Positions 45,059 to 54,270 of a stretch of 64,000 bases of DNA are shown here, piece by piece. The position numbers and the translations under genes were made by a program. This stretch comes from Bacteroides sp. (GTDB taxonomy: Bacteria; Bacteroidota; Bacteroidia; Bacteroidales; Muribaculaceae): positions 1 to 64,000 of the forward strand of contig JAAVCP010000052.1 of assembly GCA_014802265.1 (NCBI GenBank), in the 5' to 3' direction. Under the pieces are notes generated by a model that had not been told where the DNA came from, did not search any database, and saw nothing but the letters and a program-made list of their open reading frames with translations. Positions within the stretch are counted from its first letter, which is position 1. Each line of letters begins with the position of its first letter.

Positions 45059-48000
45059 ATGAAAAAATTATGGTTTACCCTATGTATGATGTTCGTGATT
45101 TTCACGTCTCATGCTCAAGTGTCCCAGAGGCAATCCCAACAACCATTGAAGGCGGTAGAATCGTCGTTTCGTCTTGACTCGTGTCTACTGCGTAGCTGTT
45201 ATGGTTCCGGTGTGTCACATACTCGTGTGAAGGCTCCAACTCTTGATGGAGGACAACTTTATTTCACACAAGCAGTCTCCGCATTTGATAGTTATGGCTA
45301 TTATTCTTCAGAGAGTGGCAACAAGCGTAATTTCGGTGCTTCAGTGAAAATTGAAGGAGACAAGGCATATATTTCAAATATAGGCGATTTGTATTATGGC
45401 GATATTTTAAAGGAATATGTGATTGAAGGCAATTTTGATCGTGAAAATAATATTATTACGATTCCTACAATTTCGTTAGGATATGGTGAGGATATTGCCA
45501 AGGCTACCAGAGTGGCAGATATAAGTTATAACTATATGACAAATGCCCTTTTATTATATGCAGGGGAACTTAACGAATGGGGCGAGCCTATTGCTGAGAC
45601 GGAACTTGTATTTGATGTGAGTGAGGATTTGAGTGTAATAATTCCCCGTACTCCTTTTGGCATTATGGCATATAGTCTTGATTATAATATGATGAATGGG
45701 TGTTATGACTATTATGTGGAATATAGTATGACTTTGCCGAGTGAAAAAGTTTGTATTTCTGCTTTACAAGAATTAATTGATTTTTCAGAACAGTATGTCA
45801 TAAGCGGTAAACCTGGCATAACTAATCTGACGTTGTTAAATAGTGGTTCAGAGGAGACTGTGGTAAGTGTGACATGTCAAGGCAACGGACTCTCGGCAGG
45901 GATGTCATCAATTACTATTCCTCCATGCTCAACTAAGGAAATTCAGATATATATAATGACTCAGGTTGAAGGTTCCCTTAGTGGTTTGGTTACTATTGAC
46001 GGTGAGGATATGAATACATCTATTGTTATTCCCGTGGAAACTATAGTACACCCTGTGCCGGATTATTCTGTCCTTCTTACCCCGCAAAGTGAATCAATGA
46101 CATTCTCTTATTTTGATGAATGGCCATTTGCAATAATCGATACAGATTATGGAGTGTTGGCAAAATCTACTAATTCTCTAACTGGTACAGAGGCATGGTT
46201 TGAGGGTATTGTAAATATTCCCACAGGAAAAGTAGGAGTATTAAAGTTTACAGGTATAAATGCTACGAAGATGCCTAATGAATTCTTGGTTGAAGTAGAC
46301 AATAATCCTGTTTATTCATCAAGCAGCTATACAGATTCGACAGATCCTTACCAAATGAAAGGGATCGCTACAATAGGTGATGGGTATCACAGAATTAGAT
46401 TTGTGCATAATGTTAATGTACCATTGAAACTTAAAGATGGCAGCAATTCATATTCTTCGGTGTCATCAATTGAAGTAAGTTTAATTGATTCGACTGGCTT
46501 GGGAGGATTTATTGGTGAAGAAGTAATCGAGTTCCCTGTCGCATATTTTGACACTGCCACCGGTACACGAGAATCATTGTTGACTCTCTATAATTATGGT
46601 ACAGAACCTATTGAAATTATTGGTTATGACGGCACTAATGGTTTTATGGCATCTGAAGAAAAATATTGGGGTGACACCACAGTATGGCCTAATAGCAAGA
46701 TTGAGCTTCCCGTAATATGGACAATCTCCGCTTTGGGTGAGGTAGCAGGGACAGCAATCGTGCAGACATCAGCCGGTGATTTCTCAGTGCCTTGTCATGG
46801 TACCGCCCTTCCTGTGCCAACTGATCTTAGAAAAATAATTACAGACACTAACTTTTCTCTTGATACTGACTCGGAATATCCCTTTATTTATTCTGAAGCT
46901 GATAATGCCTTGATCAACTCATCATCTTTTTCAGACAATGACGGTACCTCTTATTCGTGGATTGAGGCTACATTTATGGTTCCGGAAGGTAAACTCGGGC
47001 TACTTGACTGGATTGCCATGAATGATTCCCCAGAACCTTATGTATTTATGGGAACACCTTATCTCAATACCGGTGTTATTATAACCCTTGACGGTGAGAA
47101 ACAACTTGAATTGGGAGGTTATGATAAATGTATGGATGCACATGCAATATATACCCCCGGAGACTTGATTTTCAAGCCCGGTGAACATCGTGTAAAATTT
47201 AATTATAAAAAGAATGGAAGCTTCGGTGTAGAGAACGGCAAGGCATGTTTTTGGTTGAAAGCTTTGAATCTTGATATAGTTGACAACACTGAGTTTAAGG
47301 GGTATATTACATCAGAAAGTGTAAACTTTAAAGGTCTGCAGCACACGGTAGGAAGAGTTGGACATCAGACTGTGGGCATTGTAAATCTTTCAGATGAGGA
47401 ATTTTATCTTGATTCTTGGGAAGTAGACGGACCATTTGATGTACGTGATCTTACGGATTACTCTTATGAAAATACATTCCCTATCATGATTGAGTATTAC
47501 CCTACAAGAACTGGTATTGAAACTGGTTCAATTACCCTCCATACTAATGTAGGTGACTTTACAGTAGAATGTGAAGGCAATGGTATAGATTTGGAGCGAG
47601 ATCATGCTATTTTCTATGAGGGCTTTGAATATGACTATCAAGATGAATGGGAATCAATTGACCGTGGAATTGATGGAAACGGGTGGTTGCCTTTCCAGCT
47701 TTTTATTGATACATACGAGCCTAATTATCCTATTCTTTATGGCTATCAGGCGGTTGGAAGTGTATGCTATGATTATAATGTTTATAATTGGTTTTCACAG
47801 ACTGTTGATCATATTTTGATAAGTCCTGAAATTAAGCTTCCTGCAGATGGACAATCTTCAGTTTTCTTCATTGCGATGGCAAAAGCATATGGTGAGAATA
47901 ATCTCGAATTGTTGGTAGGTAAGGCTGCTGATGATATCGACACATATACAACGGTTAAAACGTGGGATATCCAGGCAACAGATGTGTGGTATGAGTATGC

Positions 48001-48289
48001 AGCTGATCTTTCTGATTTTAATGGTCAGAATATTCAACTCGCTTTCCGCCATAAGGTAGAACCTAACCAATTCAGTAATTACTTCATAATGATAGATGAT
48101 GTATTGGTAACCAGTTCTTCAGTTACGGGTATAACAGATAGTATTGATGATAAAGGCGAAGAATACACGATAGAATATTATGACATGACCGGAAGAAGGG
48201 TTAATAATCCTACATCGGGAATATATGTTGAGTTAAGACGCAATAAGGATGGCAGCACTAAAGCTACAAAACGTTATATCAAATCTTGA
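45059..48289 (+). CDS. Large secreted repeat protein with T9SS tail
   Basis: A 1076-residue secreted protein with a signal peptide (WFTLCMMFVIFTSHAQ). The middle holds repeated beta modules of choice-of-anchor D/ASPM-like type (ETVVSVTCQGNGLSAGMSSI; GEVAGTAIVQTSAGDFSVPC; ETGSITLHTNVGDFTVECEG). Late in the protein comes a jelly roll beginning IFYEGFEYDYQDEWESIDRG and ending FIMIDDVLVTS. The tail (EYYDMTGRRVNNPTSGIYVE) is a T9SS sorting domain. The protein is probably a surface adhesin or binding protein (inference) controlled by the upstream module-6 regulator. Confidence 0.72.
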   Translation: MKKLWFTLCMMFVIFTSHAQVSQRQSQQPLKAVESSFRLDSCLLRSCYGSGVSHTRVKAPTLDGGQLYFTQAVSAFDSYGYYSSESGNKRNFGASVKIEGDKAYISNIGDLYYGDILKEYVIEGNFDRENNIITIPTISLGYGEDIAKATRVADISYNYMTNALLLYAGELNEWGEPIAETELVFDVSEDLSVIIPRTPFGIMAYSLDYNMMNGCYDYYVEYSMTLPSEKVCISALQELIDFSEQYVISGKPGITNLTLLNSGSEETVVSVTCQGNGLSAGMSSITIPPCSTKEIQIYIMTQVEGSLSGLVTIDGEDMNTSIVIPVETIVHPVPDYSVLLTPQSESMTFSYFDEWPFAIIDTDYGVLAKSTNSLTGTEAWFEGIVNIPTGKVGVLKFTGINATKMPNEFLVEVDNNPVYSSSSYTDSTDPYQMKGIATIGDGYHRIRFVHNVNVPLKLKDGSNSYSSVSSIEVSLIDSTGLGGFIGEEVIEFPVAYFDTATGTRESLLTLYNYGTEPIEIIGYDGTNGFMASEEKYWGDTTVWPNSKIELPVIWTISALGEVAGTAIVQTSAGDFSVPCHGTALPVPTDLRKIITDTNFSLDTDSEYPFIYSEADNALINSSSFSDNDGTSYSWIEATFMVPEGKLGLLDWIAMNDSPEPYVFMGTPYLNTGVIITLDGEKQLELGGYDKCMDAHAIYTPGDLIFKPGEHRVKFNYKKNGSFGVENGKACFWLKALNLDIVDNTEFKGYITSESVNFKGLQHTVGRVGHQTVGIVNLSDEEFYLDSWEVDGPFDVRDLTDYSYENTFPIMIEYYPTRTGIETGSITLHTNVGDFTVECEGNGIDLERDHAIFYEGFEYDYQDEWESIDRGIDGNGWLPFQLFIDTYEPNYPILYGYQAVGSVCYDYNVYNWFSQTVDHILISPEIKLPADGQSSVFFIAMAKAYGENNLELLVGKAADDIDTYTTVKTWDIQATDVWYEYAADLSDFNGQNIQLAFRHKVEPNQFSNYFIMIDDVLVTSSSVTGITDSIDDKGEEYTIEYYDMTGRRVNNPTSGIYVELRRNKDGSTKATKRYIKS

Positions 48290-48347
48290 AAACGGCTTAC
48301 AGAGTATTATACATGATTAGGATGATCAGTTAATCATTTCTTTTTAG

Positions 48348-48388
48348 AATGTGTGGGTATCAAAATTGAATTTTGATACCCACACATT
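48348..48388. terminator. Terminator after the 1076-residue protein gene
   Basis: Perfect 20-base arms with almost no loop, containing GTATCAAAATT as in the terminator at 12642-12688. It lies 58 bases after the stop. Confidence 0.8.
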
Positions 48389-48449
48389 TATCATAATCTT
48401 CTAGATGTTGTTAGCCTGTATAACAGTTCAATCTTGCGTTCTGTGAGTG

Positions 48450-48475
48450 GTGAATCCACGGGTTCACTTCATTTT
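48450..48475 (+). terminator. Second small hairpin with T run
   Basis: GTGAATCC and GGGTTCAC pair across a short AC loop, and a T-rich stretch follows. It may back up the previous terminator before the urease operon end. Confidence 0.4.
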
Positions 48476-48513
48476 TTGATACACCCTTACAGAATCCTGT
48501 GCATAAATAGCCG

Positions 48514-49470
48514 TCAGCGCCAGGGGAATTCAGGTGGCATTGGTTTCCCTTTAACCTGCATTCTTACTTTGGAGCAGAATTCACGCACCACCCGCTTCAC
48601 GGGTCCTGTCTCCATGCCTAATACCTTGAAGAGCAATCCTGCATTGTTGGGAAGATGGGTAATACCTGCTGCCAGCTTCTCATCTTTATTGTAGAAAGCC
48701 TCACATGCGTCATATATAGGCTGGATATTCTCTTCCGGTGTCATTACAAGGACATTGGCAAAGACATCAAAATTATGCATAATTCCTATGTCTCGGATTT
48801 TTGCCTTGTTGGGATCAATGATAAATTTTTCCCTGAAAAGCTGAGTGCCGTCGGGACGCTCACCGTGAGTGCATACTGAAAGTATATCATACTTAAACAG
48901 TTCCCCATCGCCGAAATACTTTCTGCCACCCATGAAAACTTCAGAGTAAAAGGCAGTGGCAGTGGGATGAACTGTCATGGTCGTATCACTTATAAACCGT
49001 GTGTGCGCACAGGGTATAATCGGCTCAGGAAGATATTCCAGATAAGCCCCCTCGTCAAGTTCGATTGTCTGAAGCAGACCTGAATAATTGTCTTGCATGG
49101 AGGCAAGCTTTGTGGCAGCTCCCGTCGAGACAAAAGCCATGGAGTCTTTCTTTAAGGTTATAATCTGCCGGTAGCGGTCGCCGTCAATATTCGGACCACC
49201 GGAAGACAAAATATAGACACATGGCAATTCAGGCAGCTCTGCGTCGAAATAGAGTTCCTGCTGCACAATAAGAGGGACACGGCGGTCGAGATCACGAAGT
49301 ATGGATTTCCCTTCGGCATTCAGCTCAAACCCAAGGCGAAGATAACCATGCTTACCGGGTGCGCCGACATACATGGCGCGGGGAGTGGTAAGATAAGGTT
49401 TCATTTCGCGAGCCTTGTCAAAGCTGACGATCTCAACGTCAGTGTACTCGTATTTTTTCGGAGATTCCAT
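48514..49470 (-). CDS. ureD: Urease accessory protein UreD
   Basis: A 318-residue UreD (UreH) protein, last gene of the urease operon. It is the scaffold that binds apo-urease and receives nickel through UreF and UreG. Typical pieces are LTTPRAMYVGAPGKHGYLRL near the start, YVYILSSGGPNIDGDRYRQI-like text (here PCVYILSSGGPNIDGDRYR) and EGAYLEYLPEPIIPCAHTRF in the middle. It follows ureG by 33 bases on the minus strand. Length is slightly above the usual 270 or so residues. Confidence 0.85.
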   Translation of the reverse strand: MESPKKYEYTDVEIVSFDKAREMKPYLTTPRAMYVGAPGKHGYLRLGFELNAEGKSILRDLDRRVPLIVQQELYFDAELPELPCVYILSSGGPNIDGDRYRQIITLKKDSMAFVSTGAATKLASMQDNYSGLLQTIELDEGAYLEYLPEPIIPCAHTRFISDTTMTVHPTATAFYSEVFMGGRKYFGDGELFKYDILSVCTHGERPDGTQLFREKFIIDPNKAKIRDIGIMHNFDVFANVLVMTPEENIQPIYDACEAFYNKDEKLAAGITHLPNNAGLLFKVLGMETGPVKRVVREFCSKVRMQVKGKPMPPEFPWR

Positions 49471-49503
49471 ATTCCGCGAATTATGGATTTATGGTTCAGG
49501 GGA

Positions 49504-50121
49504 TTATTGCTTGTCGAAAAGTGCCATCTTGAAGATGAGGTCAACAAGCTCGTTGATTCCTTCTCCGGTCATGGCGTTAGTGAAGATAAAAGGCTTACCC
49601 GGGCGCATGAGTTCGCTGTCATGGCGCATGACTTCGAGTGAGGCGTTGACATATGGTGCGAGGTCGGTCTTATTGATTACAAGAATGTCGCTCTGTGATA
49701 TGCCTGGTCCATCTTTACGTGGGATCTTATCTCCGGCGGCTACGTCGATCACATAAATAAAGAAGTCTACCAACGCAGGAGAGAATGTAAGGGTAAGATT
49801 GTCACCGCCTGATTCAATCAGCACGATATCAGCATCAGGAAACTTTGCTTCCATCTCTTCCACGGCGGCAATATTCATTGAAGGGTCTTCACGCACGGCT
49901 GTGTGTGGGCATGCACCGGTCTCGACGCCGATGATCATTTCTTCCATAAGGATACCCTTAAGGGTTTTGCGAACATGCTTGGCATCTTCTGTGGTGACAA
50001 TATCATTGGTAATGATAAGCACTTTCATGCCACGTTCAAGCAGACGCGGAGTTATTGCCTCTATAATAGCGGTTTTTCCTGATCCTACCGGACCACCTAT
50101 ACCTATTCTGCAAGTTGACAT
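49504..50121 (-). CDS. ureG: Urease accessory GTPase UreG
   Basis: A 205-residue SIMIBI-class GTPase that delivers nickel to urease. The P-loop GGPVGSGKTAIIE, the metal-binding GVETGACPHTAVREDPS (conserved Cys-Pro-His) and VINKTDLAPYV (G4 motif NKTD) are intact. It lies between ureF and ureD, as in most urease operons. Confidence 0.95.
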   Translation of the reverse strand: MSTCRIGIGGPVGSGKTAIIEAITPRLLERGMKVLIITNDIVTTEDAKHVRKTLKGILMEEMIIGVETGACPHTAVREDPSMNIAAVEEMEAKFPDADIVLIESGGDNLTLTFSPALVDFFIYVIDVAAGDKIPRKDGPGISQSDILVINKTDLAPYVNASLEVMRHDSELMRPGKPFIFTNAMTGEGINELVDLIFKMALFDKQ

Positions 50122-50158
50122 ATTGTTGTTATAGTATTTTTTTGATGTTTTTGAATAG

Positions 50159-50851
50159 TTAGTTCATGAACATACGCATGTTGCCCTTTTCATGGAGAGA
50201 GGCAAATATGTCCATTTCAGGCACAAATGAGTTCATATCTTCGAAAGTCATCTCACGGGCTTCTCCAAACAGGGCTTCTGACTCTCCACAGAGTTTCTGG
50301 AGAATGATCTGAGTGTCATAGTGCGACACCCTAACACAGCGTAATGCTGCACTCAACACCATATTTATTACGCCATATTGATGTGAGGCGAAGAGTTCTT
50401 CCTCTCCAAGTCCGGCAGCGGCAAAAGCCAAACCCTGTGCCACGGGATATGTGCCCGGGGTTTTGTCCGCACGTATGGATTCAAGCCACCGGGCAATGAC
50501 AGTAGAGTCCGGAAACAGCTTGACAGCCAATTCGGCAAGCTTTTTCCCCATTCTCTGAAGCATCATACGGGCTTCGTCATTCATCTTGAAAAGCATCAAT
50601 TCATGATCGATTTTCTCAATTTTCTCAACGTCACCCTCGTTGGCAGCACGCAAGGCAAGGAGGGCGGCAACACCGTCGGAAAAAGCACCCTGACGCGCCA
50701 CTGAGCGTGTGTATTGCTCAAGCGTATCGGCATTGTGTACGATGCCGAGATGCGACGCAGTTTCCAGTCCGTTGGAAAAAGAGAATGTGCCCACCGGGAA
50801 GGTGGAGTCGGTCATCTGAAGCAGATGCATTATGTTCATCATAGCCGACAT
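50159..50851 (-). CDS. ureF: Urease accessory protein UreF
   Basis: A 230-residue all-helical UreF, which links UreD and UreG and gates GTP hydrolysis. Motifs LLQMTDSTFPVGTFSFSNGL, ETASHLGIV and the C-terminal CVRVSHYDTQIILQKL are typical. The start lies three bases after the ureE stop, so translation is coupled. The second or third Met could also be the true start. Confidence 0.88.
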   Translation of the reverse strand: MSAMMNIMHLLQMTDSTFPVGTFSFSNGLETASHLGIVHNADTLEQYTRSVARQGAFSDGVAALLALRAANEGDVEKIEKIDHELMLFKMNDEARMMLQRMGKKLAELAVKLFPDSTVIARWLESIRADKTPGTYPVAQGLAFAAAGLGEEELFASHQYGVINMVLSAALRCVRVSHYDTQIILQKLCGESEALFGEAREMTFEDMNSFVPEMDIFASLHEKGNMRMFMN

Positions 50852-50854
50852 GTA

Positions 50855-51409
50855 TCAATGAACGTGAGAGTGGCTTTCATGTGAGGCACCGCCGAACAGA
50901 CGGCGAATCTCGTGAGGGGCAAGATATGGAATAACGTCAGTGCCGGGTTGGAACTCATAGCTGATACCATCGATATTATGGGTCTCCATCACACTGAGCA
51001 TCACTTTCTTATCTACTGTAAGAGGAACATATACCTTTGATTCCTTTACTACAGCAGGCCAATGCTGATTGCCGAGAGCATGTCCAAGTTCCACAGAGAT
51101 ACGTATGATTTCAAGGGGATTTCTGTCAACCAATCCGCTCATGTCGATTACAAGGACATTGCTTAGGTCAAGGCGCAGAATAGCGGCATTCCCTTTTTCG
51201 GGGTCGAAAGCCACGATATCGCCGTCGATTACACGTGATCCACGCTTAAGAGCGATGGGAAATTCGTGACCGTGATCGCTGGTGACGAGAAAACGGCTCT
51301 TTTGTGCAGTCCATTGATCAAGATAAAGATTCTCTATGTGGACATCTTTGAGACGTTCAGCCCATTCCGGCTGATGTATATTGCCGATAATTTCGGTGAT
51401 TACATCCAT
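50855..51409 (-). CDS. ureE: Urease nickel metallochaperone UreE
   Basis: A UreE of about 184 residues from Met16 of the track ORF (MDVITEIIGNIHQ), the usual family start. The longer start at 51454 would lie beside a hairpin. The peptide-binding N-terminal domain is followed by the metal-binding domain with ELGHALGNQHWPAVV. A short His-rich tail (HESHSHVH) can bind nickel. It follows ureC across a gap of more than 100 bases holding a stem-loop. Confidence 0.88.
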   Translation of the reverse strand: MDVITEIIGNIHQPEWAERLKDVHIENLYLDQWTAQKSRFLVTSDHGHEFPIALKRGSRVIDGDIVAFDPEKGNAAILRLDLSNVLVIDMSGLVDRNPLEIIRISVELGHALGNQHWPAVVKESKVYVPLTVDKKVMLSVMETHNIDGISYEFQPGTDVIPYLAPHEIRRLFGGASHESHSHVH

Positions 51410-51456
51410 AGTTCTATGTTGATTATTAATTAGAAACTGATTGTAATAAGGCATAA

Positions 51457-51491
51457 AGACAGGGCGCGACCACGCGGGCCACGCCCTGTCT
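51457..51491 (-). promoter_or_regulatory. Stem-loop between ureC and ureE
   Basis: AGACAGGGCG and CGCCCTGTCT form a GC-rich ten-base stem with further pairing inside. On the minus strand only TTT follows, so it is likelier an mRNA-processing or attenuation structure than a full terminator. Confidence 0.5.
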
Positions 51492-51516
51492 GAGTATCTT
51501 AGAGTAGGTTTTTATA

Positions 51517-53235
51517 TTAGCTGAACCAGTAGAGCTGGGCAAGTGGGAGTTCCTTAGCCGGTGGCACAGTGGCAAGGATACCGTCAACGTAAACGTTGAA
51601 TGTCTCCGGATCCACTTCGATGTGCGGAAGAGCTGTGTTGCGAACCATGTCTTCCTTAGAGAGCTGGCGCACGCCGTGAACAGGATAGAAGATGTTGTCA
51701 GTGCCGATGCGTTCTGCTATGCCGTCAGCGTATGAAGCCTGAGATACGAAACGAGCGCAAGTGCGCGGCATTGCCTTGCCAAATGCACCAAACATGGGAC
51801 GCATGATCTTAGGCTGCGGAGTGGGAAGCGAAGCATTTGGATCGCCCATATTTGCCCAGTTGATAAGACCACCCTTGATGACCATCTTCGGTTTTGTGCC
51901 GAAGAAAGCCGGTTCCCAAAGCACGAGGTCAGCCATCTTGCCGACTTCGATAGAACCGAGAAGGTCAGAGATACCGTAAGTGATAGCCGGGTTGAGGGTG
52001 ATTTGAGCGAGGTAGCGGAGCACACGGAAGTTATCGTTGTTATCGCTGTCTTCGGGCAATTTACCACGAACCTGCTTCATGTAAGAAGCCATCTGGAATG
52101 TACGCATGAACGATTCGCCTACGCGACCCATAGCCTGCGAGTCGGAAGACACCATTGAGATGATACCGAGATCGTGGAATACGTTCTCAGCAGCCTGTGT
52201 CTCAGGACGTACACGGCTCTCTGCGAAAGCAACGTCAGAAGGAATCAACGGGTTGAGGTTATGGCATACCATGATCATGTCAAAGAGCTCAGCCTGAGAG
52301 TTGATGCCGAAGGGAAGAGTCGGGTTGGTTGAAGAAGGAAGCACGTTTGCCATAGAAGCCACCTTCAGAAGGTCAGGAGCATGACCGCCGCCGGCACCCT
52401 CAGTATGGTATGTATGGATTGTGCGTCCGTCGATTGCTGCGATTGAGTCTTCAACATAGCCACCCTCGTTGAGTGTATCAGTGTGGATAGCAACCTGTAC
52501 GTCATAATAGTCGGCAGACTTCATACAAGCCTTGATGGCTGCGGGAGTTGAACCCCAGTCCTCATGGATCTTGAAACCACAAGCTCCTGCTACGATCTGC
52601 TCGTTGAGAGTCTCTGCTACAGATGAGTTACCTTTGGCAAGGAAGCCCATGTTGATGGGAAGACCTTCGGTAGACTCAAGCATTTTTTGGATATTCCATT
52701 TGCCTGAGGTAATGGTTGTACCGTTAGTGCCGTCAGTAGGACCGATGCCACCGCCGATAAGGGTAGTTATACCGTTGCTGAGGCAGTCGTATGCCTGCTG
52801 CGGGGAGATAAAGTGTACGTGTCCGTCAATACCTGCAGCTGTAAGGATAAGGTGTTCACCTGAGATTGCATCGGTTGAAGGACCTGTGCAAAGAGTAGGA
52901 GTAACACCCTTCATGATATTGGGGTTACCACCTTTACCGATACCGGCAATCTTACCGTCTTTAACGCCGACGTCAGCCTTGATGACACCTAAAACAGGGT
53001 CAAGGATAGTAACGTTGGTAATAATAAGATCTACAGAACCGGCAGCAGAGGTGATGGTGTTGGCTGTGCCCATGCCATCGCGGATAGTCTTGCCACCGCC
53101 ATAAACGATTTCGTCGCCAAGCACGCGGAGATCTTTCTCTATCTCAACATAAAGGTCAGTATTGCCAAGGCGGATTTTATCACCCACTGTGGGGCCAAAC
53201 AAGTTATTATTTTCTTGTCTTGATATTGTTGCCAT
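51517..53235 (-). CDS. ureC: Urease subunit alpha UreC
   Basis: The 572-residue catalytic subunit, which hydrolyses urea to ammonia and carbamate in the cytoplasm. All active-site residues are present at a constant +5 offset from Klebsiella numbering: His139 and His141 (GIDGHVH), carbamylated Lys222 (GFKIHEDWG), His251, His277, flap Cys324-His325 (VCHNL) and Asp365 ([11 protein letters not shown]). The residue after the flap His is Asn instead of the usual His. It should be active once nickel is inserted. It sits between ureB and ureE. Confidence 0.97.
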   Translation of the reverse strand: MATISRQENNNLFGPTVGDKIRLGNTDLYVEIEKDLRVLGDEIVYGGGKTIRDGMGTANTITSAAGSVDLIITNVTILDPVLGVIKADVGVKDGKIAGIGKGGNPNIMKGVTPTLCTGPSTDAISGEHLILTAAGIDGHVHFISPQQAYDCLSNGITTLIGGGIGPTDGTNGTTITSGKWNIQKMLESTEGLPINMGFLAKGNSSVAETLNEQIVAGACGFKIHEDWGSTPAAIKACMKSADYYDVQVAIHTDTLNEGGYVEDSIAAIDGRTIHTYHTEGAGGGHAPDLLKVASMANVLPSSTNPTLPFGINSQAELFDMIMVCHNLNPLIPSDVAFAESRVRPETQAAENVFHDLGIISMVSSDSQAMGRVGESFMRTFQMASYMKQVRGKLPEDSDNNDNFRVLRYLAQITLNPAITYGISDLLGSIEVGKMADLVLWEPAFFGTKPKMVIKGGLINWANMGDPNASLPTPQPKIMRPMFGAFGKAMPRTCARFVSQASYADGIAERIGTDNIFYPVHGVRQLSKEDMVRNTALPHIEVDPETFNVYVDGILATVPPAKELPLAQLYWFS

Positions 53236-53259
53236 AAATTTCTTTTATTATAGTGGGTG

Positions 53260-53811
53260 TTAAGATTTTGAAGTATATTCAGCGTCAGCCTCATCTTCAG
53301 TGACATTCTTAAAGCCGTATTCTTCCATACGCTTGAATGCACGAATCTTGTGGGGGTAATATGTCGGTGTGTCTTCAAGACCTGCATAACCGTCAACAAG
53401 GTCATTGAAGCCGATGATACGCATCTTGCCGGCGAATGTCACGAGTTCCACCTCTTTCTCCTCACCGGGTTCGAAACGCACGGCAGTAGTGGCGGGTATA
53501 TTAAGATGGTAGCCGAAGGCAGCCTTACGGTCAAATTCCATGTAGCGGTTCACCTCAAAGAAATGGAAGTGAGAGCCTATCTGAACGGGACGGTCACCGG
53601 TGTTGCGCACTTTAAGTTTTACGGTACGGCGGTCAGCATTGTAAGTCAAATCACCGTCAGCCAAGATTACGCCGCCAACCGGCACATATGTGGCTGGCTT
53701 GAATCCCGGTGTGTTGGGATATGCTATTGCGGGTTTGCCGGGGAAGATACCCTGTGGTGTAGAATAAGTTGGAGTAGTTGCTGAGTCTCCCTGTGGATTA
53801 TTTGTTGCCAT
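53260..53811 (-). CDS. ureB: Urease subunit beta UreB, extended
   Basis: A 183-residue beta subunit. The core (PVGGVILADGDLTYNADRRT, GDRPVQIGSHFHFFEVN, FGYHLNIPATTAVRFEPGEE) is typical. It is longer than the classical 101-residue Klebsiella form. About 45 extra residues rich in Pro and Thr lie at the N-terminus, and about 25 charged residues follow the core (KRMEEYGFKNVTEDEADAEY). Neither extension has a known function to me. It lies between ureA and ureC, 24 bases from ureC. Confidence 0.93.
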   Translation of the reverse strand: MATNNPQGDSATTPTYSTPQGIFPGKPAIAYPNTPGFKPATYVPVGGVILADGDLTYNADRRTVKLKVRNTGDRPVQIGSHFHFFEVNRYMEFDRKAAFGYHLNIPATTAVRFEPGEEKEVELVTFAGKMRIIGFNDLVDGYAGLEDTPTYYPHKIRAFKRMEEYGFKNVTEDEADAEYTSKS

Positions 53812-53838
53812 GATTGATGATGAGTTTTACAGGGTTAA

Positions 53839-54141
53839 TTACTTAATGGGGTGATGGATGCTCACCAGACGACTGCCGTCAGTAAATACTGCCTCGACCT
53901 GGAGAAGCGTAATCATGTCGGCTACGCCTTCCATTACGTTCTCTTTCTTTAAGACGTTAGCTGCATCATGCATAACTTCTTCAACCGTCTTCCCTTCGCG
54001 GGCGCCCTCAAGCGCGCATGAGGTGATATAGGCCACTGACTCTGGGTAATTGAGTTTGAGCCCTTTTTGCAGACGTCGCTCTGCTATCATTCCGAGAGTG
54101 AGGAGCGTCAATTTGTCTTGCTCTTTGGGTGTTAGATGCAT
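53839..54141 (-). CDS. ureA: Urease subunit gamma UreA
   Basis: The 100-residue gamma subunit, first gene of the ureABCEFGD operon. [39 protein letters not shown] and [20 protein letters not shown] are standard family text. A promoter (54249-54219) and a palindrome lie upstream. Confidence 0.95.
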   Translation of the reverse strand: MHLTPKEQDKLTLLTLGMIAERRLQKGLKLNYPESVAYITSCALEGAREGKTVEEVMHDAANVLKKENVMEGVADMITLLQVEAVFTDGSRLVSIHHPIK

Positions 54142-54195
54142 ACTTGTTGATTTTATGGTTAATATCCGGGGGTAGGGCCACTACTCCTTTATTTT

Positions 54196-54249
54196 ACGCA
54201 TATTTTGCGTTAATTTCACAAAATTATTAAAAACTTATGAGACTATCAA
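54196..54249 (-). promoter_or_regulatory. Urease promoter and putative operator
   Basis: On the minus strand TTG (54249-54247) and TAATTTTG (54226-54219) are 20 bases apart, giving a start near 54213 and a leader of about 70 bases. Right after it lies ACGCA-N5-TGCGT (54196-54210), a possible operator. It does not look like the NikR site GTATGA-N16-TCATAC. Confidence 0.55.
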
Positions 54250-54270
54250 CTTATAGATAGAAAATTTTTA

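Noticed and set aside
52532-53104. Antisense ORF of 190 residues in ureC
   Set aside because: Shadow of a perfectly conserved enzyme gene; composition is Pro/Ser/Arg-rich and no promoter is seen.
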